From the NCBI RefSeq assembly GCF_011761565.1, contig NZ_JAASRM010000001.1:1550139-1614138 (forward strand): a DNA stretch of 64,000 nt. The letters are read 5' to 3'. Origin of the DNA: Rhizomicrobium palustre. Lineage in GTDB: Bacteria; Pseudomonadota; Alphaproteobacteria; Micropepsales; Micropepsaceae. The position numbers and the translations under genes were made by a program. A model generated the notes under the pieces. That model worked only from the letters and a program-made list of their open reading frames with translations, was not told the origin of the DNA and made no database searches. Positions 26,055 to 35,150 of the stretch are shown here, piece by piece (within the stretch, counting starts at the first letter, position 1; each line of letters opens with the position of its first letter).

Positions 26055-26587
26055 CCAAAGCACGCGCCCTTCTGGCTGTTCTGGCCCTGCCGCTTCTGGC
26101 GGGATGCGGGTTTCGCCCCCTCTATGCCACGCCGGATATGCCCAAGGGCGCGATGCAGGCCAAGTTGCGCTCGATTTATGTCGAGCCGATCCCCGAGAAG
26201 ACCGGCTATCAGATGCGTACCCGCCTGATCGATCTGATCGACGGGCAGGGCGAGGCGCGCGGCGCGAGCTATTATTTAAGGGTAAATCTCACCATTCACG
26301 CCGAAGCTATCGGCGTGCAGAGCCAGACCACAGCCAGCGGCATCACCCAAACCGCCATCACCCGTTATAACGACACGCTGAAAGCTGAGTATGAGCTGAT
26401 CGATCCGGCGACGGGCAATCCCGTGACCAAAGGCGTCGAGACCGGGCTGACCGCTTACAACGTGCTCTCTTCGCCCTATGCCACCCTTGCCAATCAGCAG
26501 GATGCCGATCGGCGCGCCGCCGAGGACATCGCCGACCGCATCCGCATCAATCTGGCGGTCTATTTTGCCGAACAGGCGAAGAAGTGA
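26051..26587 (+). CDS. lptE: LPS assembly lipoprotein LptE
   Basis: A 178-residue lipoprotein with lipobox LPLLAGC (Cys19) followed by GFRPLYA, the recognisable LptE start. It plugs the LptD barrel in the outer membrane and helps insert LPS. The ATGA overlap with leuS and position before holA repeat the usual rlpB/lptE-holA arrangement. No membrane helix beyond the signal is seen. Confidence 0.9.
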   Translation: MTKARALLAVLALPLLAGCGFRPLYATPDMPKGAMQAKLRSIYVEPIPEKTGYQMRTRLIDLIDGQGEARGASYYLRVNLTIHAEAIGVQSQTTASGITQTAITRYNDTLKAEYELIDPATGNPVTKGVETGLTAYNVLSSPYATLANQQDADRRAAEDIADRIRINLAVYFAEQAKK

Positions 26588-26604
26588 GTGGGGTAGCACA
26601 AGCT

Positions 26605-26748
26605 GTCATCCCGGGCGGAGTGCGCGGCGCGAAGCTGCGCGCGCGTAGACCCGGGACCCACTCCACCGCATCCCAGATTTGCAAGTGGGTCCCGGATCGC
26701 GCCCACATGCCAAATTTCAAGACCGCCGGGGGCGCGTCCGGGATGACA
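26605..26748. repeat. 144-bp intergenic repeat, family R2 (copy a)
   Basis: This element starts GTCATCCCGGGCG and ends GTCCGGGATGACA, so its ends are inverted copies. Inside are AGACCCGGGACCCACT, CAGATTT, and GTGGGTCCCGGATCGCGCCCA in pieces, also found at 48166-48307. It sits between lptE and holA. Confidence 0.8.
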
Positions 26749-26768
26749 ATCTGGGCTGGGGTTTGCCC

Positions 26769-27794
26769 ATGACCATCATTAAACCCGCCGAGGCTGACCG
26801 TTTCGCCAAGAACCCGCCGAAAAACCTGTTGGCTGTGCTGGTGTTCGGGCCGGATGCGGGGCTGGTGCGGGAACGCGCCGAAACCCTCTTAAAATCGGTG
26901 GTGGACGATCTTTCCGATCCCTTCCGGGTTTCGGACCTCGACGATGCCGCGCTCTCTGCCGATCCGGCGCGCCTTGCCGATGAAGCGGCCGCGATTTCCA
27001 TGCTGGGCGGGCGGCGCGTGGTGCGGGTGCGCGGCGCAGGCAATGGCAATGCCAAAGCCTTTGAAGCCTTCCTGGACGATCCCAAGGGCGATGCCCTGAT
27101 CGTGGTGGAGGGCGGCGATCTCGCCAAAGGCGCGGCGCTTCGCAAGGTTTTCGAGGAAGCGGACAATGCGGGCGCCATCGCCTGCTATCCCGATACGGCG
27201 CGCGATCTGCCCGAGGTGGTGCGCGAAGCCTTGAAAGCCGAAGGGCTTTCCATTTCGGGCGATGCGCTGGCTGATGCGGTGTCGCGGTTGGGCTCGGATC
27301 GCGGCGTGACACGGCGGGAACTCGAAAAGCTGGCGCTTTATTGCCGGGGGCAGAAAGAGGTCAGCCTGGATGATGTGCGCGCCGCCATGGGCGATGAGGC
27401 CGAGGCGCGGGTGGAAGAGGCCTGCGATGCGGCCGCTTCCGGCGACCTGAAGCGGCTCGACATCGCGCTGGAGCGGCTTTGGGCGGCGGATATTTCCCCC
27501 GTCGCGGTGGTGCGCCAGGCGCTGGGACATTTCCAGAAACTCTTGCAGGTGGTGGTCGAAATCTCGCGCGGCGACAACCCCGATTTTGCGATGAAAAAAC
27601 TGCGCCCGCCGATCCATTTCTCCCGCGTGGCGAGTTTTCGGAGCCAGACCCAGCGCTGGAGCGAGGCCAAGATATTGGACGCGCTCGATCTTCTCTTCGA
27701 GGCCGAAGTCCTGTGCAAAACCACCGCCGTCCCCGCCGAAGCCGCTTTGGGCCGGGCGCTGTTCAATGTCGCGGCGATGGGGCGGGGGCGCTAA
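26769..27794 (+). CDS. holA: DNA polymerase III subunit delta
   Basis: A 341-residue protein with AAA+-like layout: LLAVLVFGPDAGLVRERAE at the start, RRVVRVRGAGNG, then DRGVTRRELEKLALYCRG and a C-terminal helical collar. Delta opens the beta clamp in the clamp loader. Lack of an intact Walker A is normal. Start at ATG 26769, downstream of the R2 repeat; the frame is open upstream but that part is repeat DNA. Its stop overlaps the convergent FRG gene by 4 bases. Confidence 0.93.
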   Translation: MTIIKPAEADRFAKNPPKNLLAVLVFGPDAGLVRERAETLLKSVVDDLSDPFRVSDLDDAALSADPARLADEAAAISMLGGRRVVRVRGAGNGNAKAFEAFLDDPKGDALIVVEGGDLAKGAALRKVFEEADNAGAIACYPDTARDLPEVVREALKAEGLSISGDALADAVSRLGSDRGVTRRELEKLALYCRGQKEVSLDDVRAAMGDEAEARVEEACDAAASGDLKRLDIALERLWAADISPVAVVRQALGHFQKLLQVVVEISRGDNPDFAMKKLRPPIHFSRVASFRSQTQRWSEAKILDALDLLFEAEVLCKTTAVPAEAALGRALFNVAAMGRGR

Positions 27795-28744
27795 TCATCG
27801 CACCCCTTACTGTATGACGGAAGCGTCGGCAGGAGCTCAATGTCGCATACGCAACTGCGTACTTCAGGAAAAAGTGCGGTCCAAGTAACACCTTCGCGCC
27901 AGAGCAATTCTATTAAGCGGTTTCGTTCCGATCCAGCTAAAACAAACTTCAACAGACGGTTTGAAAATTCGCTGTCTCGATATTTTTGCGAAATATCTAG
28001 AAATTGACCCGTCTGAATGAACTCCTCTATAGCAAACGCATTTATCGTGAATACCCCGCGTTGAGATTTCAATCTTTCGTTGGCGGCCGGGTTCCCGTAC
28101 CAAATCCACATAAAACTACGATTTTCTATCTCACGCTCAGGTTCGAAGTAGGTATCGATAGCCCAGACAGCAATATCTGTCGTAGCCTGTTGCTGTAGAT
28201 CGGCACATGCAAAAAATGCTGCATTTCTAGAATCATACGTCCAGTCCAACAAATTTGTTGGAAGCCCATAGTGCTGTGCAGTTGTTGTCAGATCATCGGG
28301 CTGGAGGCCGGGAAACTCAGAGAGCCACGAATTCCATTCCGATTGAATATCAAAATTGTTTAGGCCAAACCGAGGTTCCCACGGGATAAAGCCACTGACT
28401 GATGCTAGGCGCCCGAACTCCCGAAGCATGATCCTATATCCGAGCCATATAAGCCCCGCCTCTAGTAAGCTCTCACCCCGAGGCATCTTCACAATACCGG
28501 AATGCCCCATCGCCTTAGTCTTTAGTAATTCAATACGCTCTTGGATTCGGTGCTCGTGTTTTTGAGAATATTGCAACAATCGTTCGATTCCAGACGGTCG
28601 AAACGCGCTTGGTAATAGCTTCCAATCTGAGTTTGAATGGCCTCTGAATATCCAACGGTAGCCCAGCTGTGGCCCCCACCGCTTGTTCGTTAGTTTTATT
28701 TCGTCGAGAAATTCTGACGCTGAGTTGAAATTGAGTATCAGCAT
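27791..28744 (-). CDS. FRG-domain protein
   Basis: A 317-residue protein. The FRG domain is near the start (residues about 25-55) with [21 protein letters not shown] split around F-R-G, and later [26 protein letters not shown], the other signature of the family (PF08867). The DNA is much more AT-rich than the flanks and lies alone, antisense, between holA and hisF, so it was probably acquired. FRG proteins have no established function; some occur near defence or toxin genes. It has no signal peptide. Its stop codon TAG overlaps the holA stop. Confidence 0.88.
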   Translation of the reverse strand: MLILNFNSASEFLDEIKLTNKRWGPQLGYRWIFRGHSNSDWKLLPSAFRPSGIERLLQYSQKHEHRIQERIELLKTKAMGHSGIVKMPRGESLLEAGLIWLGYRIMLREFGRLASVSGFIPWEPRFGLNNFDIQSEWNSWLSEFPGLQPDDLTTTAQHYGLPTNLLDWTYDSRNAAFFACADLQQQATTDIAVWAIDTYFEPEREIENRSFMWIWYGNPAANERLKSQRGVFTINAFAIEEFIQTGQFLDISQKYRDSEFSNRLLKFVLAGSERNRLIELLWREGVTWTALFPEVRSCVCDIELLPTLPSYSKGCDD

Positions 28745-28788
28745 TTTGGTTTCCAGCGGCTATAGTCCCCACACTCTGGAGGTTACAG

Positions 28789-29550
28789 GTGCTCAAAATC
28801 CGCGTCATCCCCTGTCTCGATGTCAAAGACGGCCGCGTCGTCAAAGGCGTCAACTTTGTCGGCCTCAGAGACGCGGGCGATCCGGTGGAGCAGGCGCTTG
28901 TCTATGACCAGGCGGGCGCGGACGAGCTTTGCTTTCTCGACATCACCGCGAGCAACGAAAAACGCGGCATCATGCTGGATGTGGTGCGCCGCACCGCCGA
29001 TGTCTGCTTCATGCCGCTGACGGTGGGCGGGGGCGTGCGCACGCTCGATGATATTCGCGCGCTGCTTCTGGCGGGGGCCGATAAGGTCTCGATCAATACC
29101 GAAGCGGTGAAGCGGCCGGAATTCGTACAGCAAGCGGCGGAGAAATTCGGCAGCCAATGCATCGTCGCCGCCATCGATGCGAAAGAAACCGCGCCCGGCA
29201 AATTCGAAATCTTCACCCATGGCGGGCGCACCCCCACCGGGCTTGATGCGGTGGCCCATGCCGCGCGGCTGGTCGATTACGGCGCGGGCGAAATCCTTCT
29301 CACCTCCATGGACCGCGACGGCACCAAGGCGGGCTATAACATCCCGCTCACCCGCGCGATTTCCGATGCCGTCTCGGTGCCGGTGATCGCTTCCGGCGGG
29401 GTCGGCACGCTCGATCACCTGGTCGAAGGGGTGCGCGATGGCGGTGCCAATGCCGTGCTCGCCGCCTCGATTTTCCATTTCGGTCAATACTCTATCGCCG
29501 AGGCAAAAAACGCCCTTGCCAGCGCCGGGATTGCCGTGCGCAATCTCTAA
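28789..29550 (+). CDS. hisF: Imidazole glycerol phosphate synthase, cyclase subunit
   Basis: A 253-residue TIM barrel. It starts with GTG (28789), six bases after GGAGG, which decides the start, and reads [19 protein letters not shown] with the catalytic Asp. The second Asp is in [14 protein letters not shown] and phosphate loops in VGGGVRT and [11 protein letters not shown]. It joins HisH to make IGP and AICAR. Unusually it is not beside hisA/hisH/hisE; hisE is at 2733. Confidence 0.96.
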   Translation: MLKIRVIPCLDVKDGRVVKGVNFVGLRDAGDPVEQALVYDQAGADELCFLDITASNEKRGIMLDVVRRTADVCFMPLTVGGGVRTLDDIRALLLAGADKVSINTEAVKRPEFVQQAAEKFGSQCIVAAIDAKETAPGKFEIFTHGGRTPTGLDAVAHAARLVDYGAGEILLTSMDRDGTKAGYNIPLTRAISDAVSVPVIASGGVGTLDHLVEGVRDGGANAVLAASIFHFGQYSIAEAKNALASAGIAVRNL

Positions 29551-29589
29551 CGGGACGGGTATCGAGAAGACCCTCCGCTGGGGTGCCTC

Positions 29590-30531
29590 ATGAGCGAGCT
29601 TGCGCTGGATGTGAAGGTAGCCAGAAGGCTGCCAAAGCCGGTCTTTGCGCGCACACCGCTGCTCGATGGAATTGTGCCCGGGGCGGAAGCTTTCCAGGTC
29701 ATTCTGTTTGAGTGCCTCGCCCATGCCAGCGCCAATGTTGCGCCAGTGGTGGAGGCACGTGACTGCACGGGCTTGCATCAACTGCGCGTCGGACTGCGGC
29801 GCTTACGCGTGGCGCTTTCCACCTTTGGCAAAGGCTTACCCGAACTTGAAGCGCTGAATGCCCGCGCCAAAACGATCTGCACCACGCTAGGGCCCGCACG
29901 CGATCTCGATGTTTTTCTCAGCGATCTTTTCGAACCCGCGGTGGCACAGCTTGGACATCAAAGCGGCTTTGAGATTTTGCGCGCCCGGGCTTTGCGGGCG
30001 CGGGAGAAGGCTTGGGGTCACGCGGTTGAAGTGGCAGCCGATCCCTCTTTCACCGCCTTTCAGGATGCAGTGGCGGCGGCGGCTTGTGCCAAGCTGTGGG
30101 ATGACACGCTTGAGCTTTCGATGCTCGCGCCCGCCTATTTGGATCAGCATTTGAAACGTGCCAAGACGCGGGGGCGTGATCTCGCGGGTGCCAGCGTAGC
30201 AGAGCGCCATCGCTTACGCATCGGCCTGAAGAAGCTGCGCTACACTGCTGAGTTCTTCGCCGCCGTCTATAAACCGAAGAAGGTCGCGCGCTTCATGACG
30301 CCGCTGAAAGAGCTGCAAGACTTGCTCGGCGCCCTCAATGATGTGGCGCTGGTGCGCGGCATCTTGGGACGACTGATGCTGGAAGAAGTGAGCGACGCGC
30401 CGGTGCAAGCAGAACTCAGCCATGCCACAGGTTTACTGCTCGGCTGGCACCAATCCCGCGCCGACCAGATGATCCTCAAAACCACCAAACGCTGGAAAGC
30501 CTTTCAGAAGGCGGAGGTGTTTTGGGGGTAG
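29590..30531 (+). CDS. CHAD domain protein
   Basis: A 313-residue all-helical protein with two CHAD half-repeats, each with a conserved His and basic cluster: LHQLRVGLRRLRVALSTF and RHRLRIGLKKLRYTAEFF. CHAD domains bind inorganic polyphosphate through these positive faces. Many CHAD proteins carry an N-terminal CYTH triphosphatase domain; this one does not. It starts 40 bases after hisF and may be co-transcribed. Confidence 0.9.
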   Translation: MSELALDVKVARRLPKPVFARTPLLDGIVPGAEAFQVILFECLAHASANVAPVVEARDCTGLHQLRVGLRRLRVALSTFGKGLPELEALNARAKTICTTLGPARDLDVFLSDLFEPAVAQLGHQSGFEILRARALRAREKAWGHAVEVAADPSFTAFQDAVAAAACAKLWDDTLELSMLAPAYLDQHLKRAKTRGRDLAGASVAERHRLRIGLKKLRYTAEFFAAVYKPKKVARFMTPLKELQDLLGALNDVALVRGILGRLMLEEVSDAPVQAELSHATGLLLGWHQSRADQMILKTTKRWKAFQKAEVFWG

Positions 30532-30558
30532 GTACAAGAAACAAGAAGAGGCACTGGC

Positions 30559-30882
30559 ATGCGGTATCTTCTCATCGCCTTGGCGTTTGCTTTCACGTCA
30601 CCATCATTTGCGTTTAACGAAAAAGACTATCCGCCTCCGCCGTCACAGGGCTATGTGCCGGATGCCAGCACCGCGATCGCCATTGCGCGCTCTGTCTTGG
30701 TGCCCATCTATGGCGATACGGTGCCTAAGGATGCTGCGTTCGAGGCAAAGCGTGAGGGCGATGTTTGGCATGTCACCAGGATGCGCAAATGCCCGCCGAC
30801 CGGTCTGTGTGGCGGAGCCGTAGAGAGTGTCTTCCTCTCCACGAAAGACGGACGAATCCTCGCCGCCTTCCGTGTCGACTGA
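30559..30882 (+). CDS. NTF2-fold immunity-like exported protein
   Basis: A 107-residue protein with a signal peptide (about residues 1-18, ending SFA). The mature part VPDASTAIAIARSVLVPIYGD, DVWHVTRM and SKDGRILA-type end match the NTF2-fold immunity protein family (PF15631-like). Members protect against polymorphic toxins, but no toxin gene is adjacent. GAGG precedes the ATG. The role here is therefore open. Confidence 0.75.
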   Translation: MRYLLIALAFAFTSPSFAFNEKDYPPPPSQGYVPDASTAIAIARSVLVPIYGDTVPKDAAFEAKREGDVWHVTRMRKCPPTGLCGGAVESVFLSTKDGRILAAFRVD

Positions 30883-31241
30883 CCGGCGCAGTGCGCACGA
30901 TCTGCCCAATAGGCAGATAGGGCTTTCTTTAACACCGCAATCTATTGATCATTGATTGTCGTGATGGCGGAGAAAAGGGAGGGGGGAGGTCCTCTCCTTG
31001 AAGACAGACACGCCGAAACGGACAAATTCAAATTTTGACATTCCAGTCCGCGTTTTTCGCCGTAAGCAACTGATAGCGCAAAGTTTTCGTCAAAAACTTC
31101 GCCGCGTCTGGGGCGCAGACTTGTCTGATTTCCATTCCCCACGAAGTCAAAGAGCCCTCTCGATGTGGGAAGCGCGACTGCCGACATCAAGAACGGCGGA
31201 ACGGATTTAAGGCGGCGGACAGAAGACGGACAGGATTGCCT
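30883..31241. other. Intergenic region without a supported gene
   Basis: This 359-base stretch is lower in GC than its flanks. A 70-codon plus-strand frame (30998-31210) has a GGAGG-like purine run upstream but no recognisable similarity, and an opposite frame overlaps it. I see no RNA fold or repeat that would explain the region. It may hold remains of a lost gene. Confidence 0.5.
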
Positions 31242-31721
31242 TCACCTGGCTGCATGGCAGGCGTGATCGGCCGCGGCTTGATTGATTTGCTTGGCCAGAC
31301 CATCCGCTTTGGCTTGCTCCAGCGGCCCGACCAGAAAACCATCGAAGGTAATCGGATCGAGAATTCTCGCCGCATTAAGCACCTCGCCATCTGCGATGAA
31401 GGCAAGTGTTGCCCCAACATGGCTCTTGCTGAACTGTTGAATCCGTTGGGCGCCGTCGCGATCCAAGTTGATGTTCAGGACAATCTGGCCTTCGGTAGGA
31501 CTTACATTTGCACCCGTGAAGTCAGCACTTGTCAAAAGAGGCGCCGCGTCAAGGTGCAATAACTTTCCGTCAGGACCCGACATTGTGCGAGGGCCATGGT
31601 CATCAACCACAACAAATTCCATTCGCGGGCAGGCTGGTGCAGCACTTGCAGAATTAGGCAGGCCAAACACGCAAAGCAGCAAAGCTGCAAAAAACGCCCG
31701 TTGCAAAAAAAAGCGAAACAT
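31242..31721 (-). CDS. Exported SecD P1-head-like protein
   Basis: A 159-residue protein with a signal peptide (residues about 6-27, ending ASA). The mature part has the beta-alpha pattern ADFTGANVSPTEGQIVLNINLDRDGAQRIQQFSK and GATLAFIADGEVLNAARILDPI, which matches the SecDF P1 head subdomain. Stand-alone versions occur but their role is unknown. It ends with HACHAAR, giving two Cys residues (with one near the start) that could form a disulfide in the periplasm. Confidence 0.75.
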   Translation of the reverse strand: MFRFFLQRAFFAALLLCVFGLPNSASAAPACPRMEFVVVDDHGPRTMSGPDGKLLHLDAAPLLTSADFTGANVSPTEGQIVLNINLDRDGAQRIQQFSKSHVGATLAFIADGEVLNAARILDPITFDGFLVGPLEQAKADGLAKQINQAAADHACHAAR

Positions 31722-31913
31722 CCTCGCCCCCTTTTAGCTGGCCTATTGGGGATATAGGTGCGGAACCTTCAACAACAAGGGAGCCTTGAAAGGGGGCGCG
31801 AATATTTGACAAGCGGCCAGGCCCTTCTTAAATTTCTTGAGCTTTCGGGATGCATCGGCTTTGGGGCCGAAAGGGCTAAGCCCGCCCGCTGAAAACTTCA
31901 GCAGGAGACAGGC

Positions 31914-32567
31914 ATGCCCTCAATCGACTCGTTTCGTAAGCAAGCAAAATTGCTGCAACGCTGGCACCAGGCGCGCGACTATTCCGTTGGCGCCAAGGTG
32001 CGGATCTTGAAGCGCTTCGCAGATTTGAGCGATGTCGAAATCCTCGACATGGATCTGCCGCTCACTATGGCGCAGGAAATTATCGCCGTAGAAGCGGGCT
32101 TCAGCGATTGGTCATCCCTGAAGGAGAACATTGAGAAGGTTTCCGTGCCAGAAGCCATGGCGCAAGGAGAGCCGCTGTTCCGCGGAGTCGTACCCATTCT
32201 TATGGTGCGCGATGTTTCGGCGAGCGCGGCATTTTTTGAAACCAAGCTCGGCTTTATATGCGACTTCCTGCATGGCGAGCCGCCCTTTTATGGCGCGGTT
32301 TCGCGGGGAAATGTCTGCCTGCATTTGCGCCATGTCGGTGCGCCCAACTTCGCCGCGCTGGCGGCGCGAGAGACATCGCTGATCCTTGCCTCCATCGAAG
32401 TCACGAATGTCAAAGCGTTGCATGCGGAATTCGCGGCGCGGCAGGTCGAGTTTGCCCAGCATCTCACACGCCATCCCTGGGGCGGTATCGATTTTCATAT
32501 CCGCGACCCTGATGGGAACGTGATTTCCTTCGTGCAATATCTGGAACCGGCGCGTTCGCAGGTTTGA
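31914..32567 (+). CDS. VOC (glyoxalase/bleomycin-resistance-like) protein with N-terminal helical domain
   Basis: A 217-residue two-part protein. Residues 1-75 are helical (FRKQAKLLQRWHQAR, then QEIIAVEAGFSDWSSLKENIE), a segment often found before ankyrin or VOC domains. Residues 90-213 form a VOC domain (VPILMVRDVSASAAFFETKLGF, VNVKALHAEF, HPWGGIDFHIRDPDGNVISFVQ). The putative metal His/Glu positions are only partly conserved. AGGAGA precedes the ATG. Function is unknown; binding of a small hydrophobic ligand or drug is possible. Confidence 0.82.
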   Translation: MPSIDSFRKQAKLLQRWHQARDYSVGAKVRILKRFADLSDVEILDMDLPLTMAQEIIAVEAGFSDWSSLKENIEKVSVPEAMAQGEPLFRGVVPILMVRDVSASAAFFETKLGFICDFLHGEPPFYGAVSRGNVCLHLRHVGAPNFAALAARETSLILASIEVTNVKALHAEFAARQVEFAQHLTRHPWGGIDFHIRDPDGNVISFVQYLEPARSQV

Positions 32568-32601
32568 GCCTTCTTTTCTGCACGCAAAGAAGGCGCGCGG
32601 A

Positions 32602-33207
32602 TTAAAGCGCCGCCGCCTTCACCCGAAACGGCACGTTGAGTGCGGCGATGCTCGGCACCCCTCTCTCGGTAAGATTCAGGATCACCACGGCATTCACATC
32701 GAGTTCGGGCGGCATGGGGGCGGAGTGGTCCCATTGTGTTGCTATCGCATACGCGGCGCGGAGCACGCCCATATGGGCGACAGCGATGGCGTCTTCGCCT
32801 TTCGCGGCGATGTCGGTGAAGAAGTTTTGCAGCCGCGCCTGCACCTCGCCCGTGGATTCACCGCCCGGCGGGCGAAATTCCACGCCGCGTTTAGCCCCCG
32901 CCCGCTCAAATGCGTCGTCGCCATCGCGCGCGATCATCTCTGCCCGCGTCAGGCCTTCCCATTGACCCCAATTCTGCTCGATGAGGCGTGCATCCAGAAT
33001 AGGATCGGTAAACCCGAGGCACTCGGCGGTTTGGCGGGCGCGCAGTTTGGGAGAGCAATAGCGCCGCGCAGTTTCAAACCCTTCAGGCGGCAGAAGCGCC
33101 GACATTTTGGCGAAGCCCGCCGCGCTCAAAGGAATGTCGATGGTGCCTTGGATACGCCCTTCAGCATTCCATTCGGTAGGTCCGTGACGCAGTAAAGCAA
33201 GTTTCAT
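32602..33207 (-). CDS. Histidine phosphatase family protein
   Basis: A 201-residue protein with the RHG motif in LALLRHGPTEWNAEGR, the second catalytic His in VAHMGVLRAAYA and an acidic residue in IEQNWGQWEGLTR. It is a phosphoglycerate mutase-like phosphatase of unknown substrate (PhoE/CobC-like). Start at ATG 33207; the frame continues upstream through an R1 repeat, which cannot be coding. Confidence 0.9.
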   Translation of the reverse strand: MKLALLRHGPTEWNAEGRIQGTIDIPLSAAGFAKMSALLPPEGFETARRYCSPKLRARQTAECLGFTDPILDARLIEQNWGQWEGLTRAEMIARDGDDAFERAGAKRGVEFRPPGGESTGEVQARLQNFFTDIAAKGEDAIAVAHMGVLRAAYAIATQWDHSAPMPPELDVNAVVILNLTERGVPSIAALNVPFRVKAAAL

Positions 33208-33230
33208 CGGCTTTTTCGGTGGGGAAATCT

Positions 33231-33258
33231 GGATGGCCGGGTCACGCCCGGCCATGGC
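33231..33258. repeat. Intergenic palindrome, family R1 (copy b, half element)
   Basis: GGATGGCCGGGTCACG then CCCGGCCATGGC forms one hairpin equal to the right half of the other R1 elements. It lies between the phosphatase and xthA genes. Confidence 0.7.
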
Positions 33259-33268
33259 GACAGGCATA

Positions 33269-34063
33269 TCAGATGTCGAACTCAGCCATCACCGGCACAT
33301 GGTCGGAGGCTTTTTCCCAGCCGCGCATTTTCTTGACGATCTTCTGGCTTTTGATGGCGCCTTTCAGCGCCTGGCTGGCCCAGATGTGATCGAGACGGCG
33401 GCCACGATCAGAAGCTTCCCAATCGGCGGCGCGATAGCTCCACCAGGAATAAATCTTTTCATTTTCCGGCACGAATTGGCGCGTGACATCGATCCAATCG
33501 AACGCGGCGGCGCAGGTTTTCAAAAGCTCGGTTTCGATCGGCGTGTGGCTGACGACATTGAGGAGCTGCTTATGGCTCCAGACGTCATGCTCCAAAGGTG
33601 CAACATTGAGATCGCCCACCAGCACCACCGGCGTCTTGGCGCTGTCTTTGCGCTTACCGAAGAAATCGGCCATGCGTTTCAAAAAATCGAGCTTGTGATC
33701 GAATTTCGGATTGAGCTTGGCATCGGGCACATCGCCGCCAGCGGGGACATAGAAATCATGCAGCTCCAACCCGTTCTCAAACGTCACACGGATTTGGCGG
33801 CAATGGCCTTCACGACAGAAATCATCGGTACCTTGGGCCGCGAAGGGAAGCTTTGAGAGAATGGCAACGCCGTTATAGCCTTTTTGTCCGTGCACGGACT
33901 GATGCTCATAACCGAGCTTGGCAAATTCCTTGGCGGGGAAAAGCTCGTTGGGGCATTTGGTTTCCTGCAGGCACAAGACATCGGGCTGGTGCTCGCGCAG
34001 GAAACGGGCGGCGAGCGGGGCGCGCAGGCGCACCGAATTGATGTTCCAGGTCGCGATCTTCAT
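33269..34063 (-). CDS. xthA: Exodeoxyribonuclease III
   Basis: A 264-residue endonuclease/exonuclease/phosphatase-fold protein: [22 protein letters not shown] (metal Glu), [25 protein letters not shown] and [12 protein letters not shown] with the catalytic His. It is an AP endonuclease in base excision repair. It overlaps tsaD by 4 bases on the same strand, so it is translationally coupled. Confidence 0.95.
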   Translation of the reverse strand: MKIATWNINSVRLRAPLAARFLREHQPDVLCLQETKCPNELFPAKEFAKLGYEHQSVHGQKGYNGVAILSKLPFAAQGTDDFCREGHCRQIRVTFENGLELHDFYVPAGGDVPDAKLNPKFDHKLDFLKRMADFFGKRKDSAKTPVVLVGDLNVAPLEHDVWSHKQLLNVVSHTPIETELLKTCAAAFDWIDVTRQFVPENEKIYSWWSYRAADWEASDRGRRLDHIWASQALKGAIKSQKIVKKMRGWEKASDHVPVMAEFDI

Positions 34064-35103
34064 GAGACCTCATCAGGGTAGAGCGGCCAGCGCGCGCGCG
34101 CCGGGGCATCGAGGGGATCAAAAGCGCCGAGCGCGGCCCGTTCCACCCCGGCCCAGGCGATCATGGCGGCGTTATCGGTGCAAAGCTTCACCGGCGGCAC
34201 GGTGAGGGAAAAGCCCTCGGCACCCGCAAGACCGGAAAGGGCCTCGCGAATTGCCCCATTGGCCGCGACCCCGCCCGCCACCACCAAACCCGGCGCGGCT
34301 TCATGGGGGAAATCGGCGCGGAACATCGCCATGGCGGCGCGCACCCGGTCGGTCAAAATGTCGATCACCGCAGCCTGGAAGGAGGCGCAGAGATCGGCGG
34401 TGTCCACTTTTTCGGCCTCGGCCAGCAGGCGGACGGCGGTTTTGAGGCCAGAAAAGGAGAAATCGGCGCCCGGGCGGCCCTTCATCGGCCGGGGCAGAGG
34501 ATAGCGGGCGGGATTACCCTGCCGCGCCATCGCCTCGATCCGGGGCCCGCCTGGATAGGGTAGGCCGAGGAGTTTTGCCGTCTTATCAAAGGCTTCGCCC
34601 GCCGCATCGTCGATGGTGGTGCCATAGAGGCGGAATTTACCCGGCCCCTCCACCCCCAGAAGCTGGCAATGCCCGCCCGAGACCAGAAGCAGGAGAAGGG
34701 GAAAGGGGGCGCCATTGGAAAGCCGGGCGCTAAACCCGTGTCCTTCCAAATGATTGAGCGCAATCAGCGGCTTACCGGCGGCAAGCGCCAGGGCTTTGGC
34801 GGTGACCAGCCCCACCATCACCCCGCCGATCAGCCCCGGCCCGGCGGTGGCGGCCACCGCGTCGATTTCTGAAAGCTTCAGCCCGGCCTCGGAAAGGGCC
34901 TTGGCGACGATCTCGTCCAGAAGTTCCACATGGGCACGGGCGGCGATTTCCGGCACCACCCCGCCATAGGGCCGGTGCTCCTCGAGCTGGGAAAACACCA
35001 CATTGGCGAGAATTTCCCCCGGCCCAGGCGGCGTGCCGCGCACCACCGCCGCGGCGGTCTCGTCGCAACTCGTCTCGATGCCTAAGATGGTCCAGGGCCG
35101 CAA
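34060..35103 (-). CDS. tsaD: tRNA N6-adenosine threonylcarbamoyltransferase
   Basis: A 347-residue ASKHA-fold protein: [15 protein letters not shown], the metal His pairs in [10 protein letters not shown] and [17 protein letters not shown] and [13 protein letters not shown]. It transfers the threonylcarbamoyl group to A37 of ANN-decoding tRNAs with TsaB, which is encoded at 43668. The frame begins with TTG (35103). It is divergent from hemC by 47 bases, the usual arrangement. Confidence 0.94.
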   Translation of the reverse strand: MRPWTILGIETSCDETAAAVVRGTPPGPGEILANVVFSQLEEHRPYGGVVPEIAARAHVELLDEIVAKALSEAGLKLSEIDAVAATAGPGLIGGVMVGLVTAKALALAAGKPLIALNHLEGHGFSARLSNGAPFPLLLLLVSGGHCQLLGVEGPGKFRLYGTTIDDAAGEAFDKTAKLLGLPYPGGPRIEAMARQGNPARYPLPRPMKGRPGADFSFSGLKTAVRLLAEAEKVDTADLCASFQAAVIDILTDRVRAAMAMFRADFPHEAAPGLVVAGGVAANGAIREALSGLAGAEGFSLTVPPVKLCTDNAAMIAWAGVERAALGAFDPLDAPARARWPLYPDEVS

Positions 35104-35150
35104 GTTTCAGCCTGTTCTAAAACGCCGAAAGGCTGTAATCGAAAACTGAC

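Noticed and set aside
23391..26063. 890-codon open frame antisense to leuS
   Set aside because: It mirrors leuS exactly, has no recognisable motif, and arises from the GC-rich third positions of the real gene.
30998..31210. 70-codon frame as a small gene
   Set aside because: No similarity, competing frames on the other strand and atypical codon use; left as gene-free.
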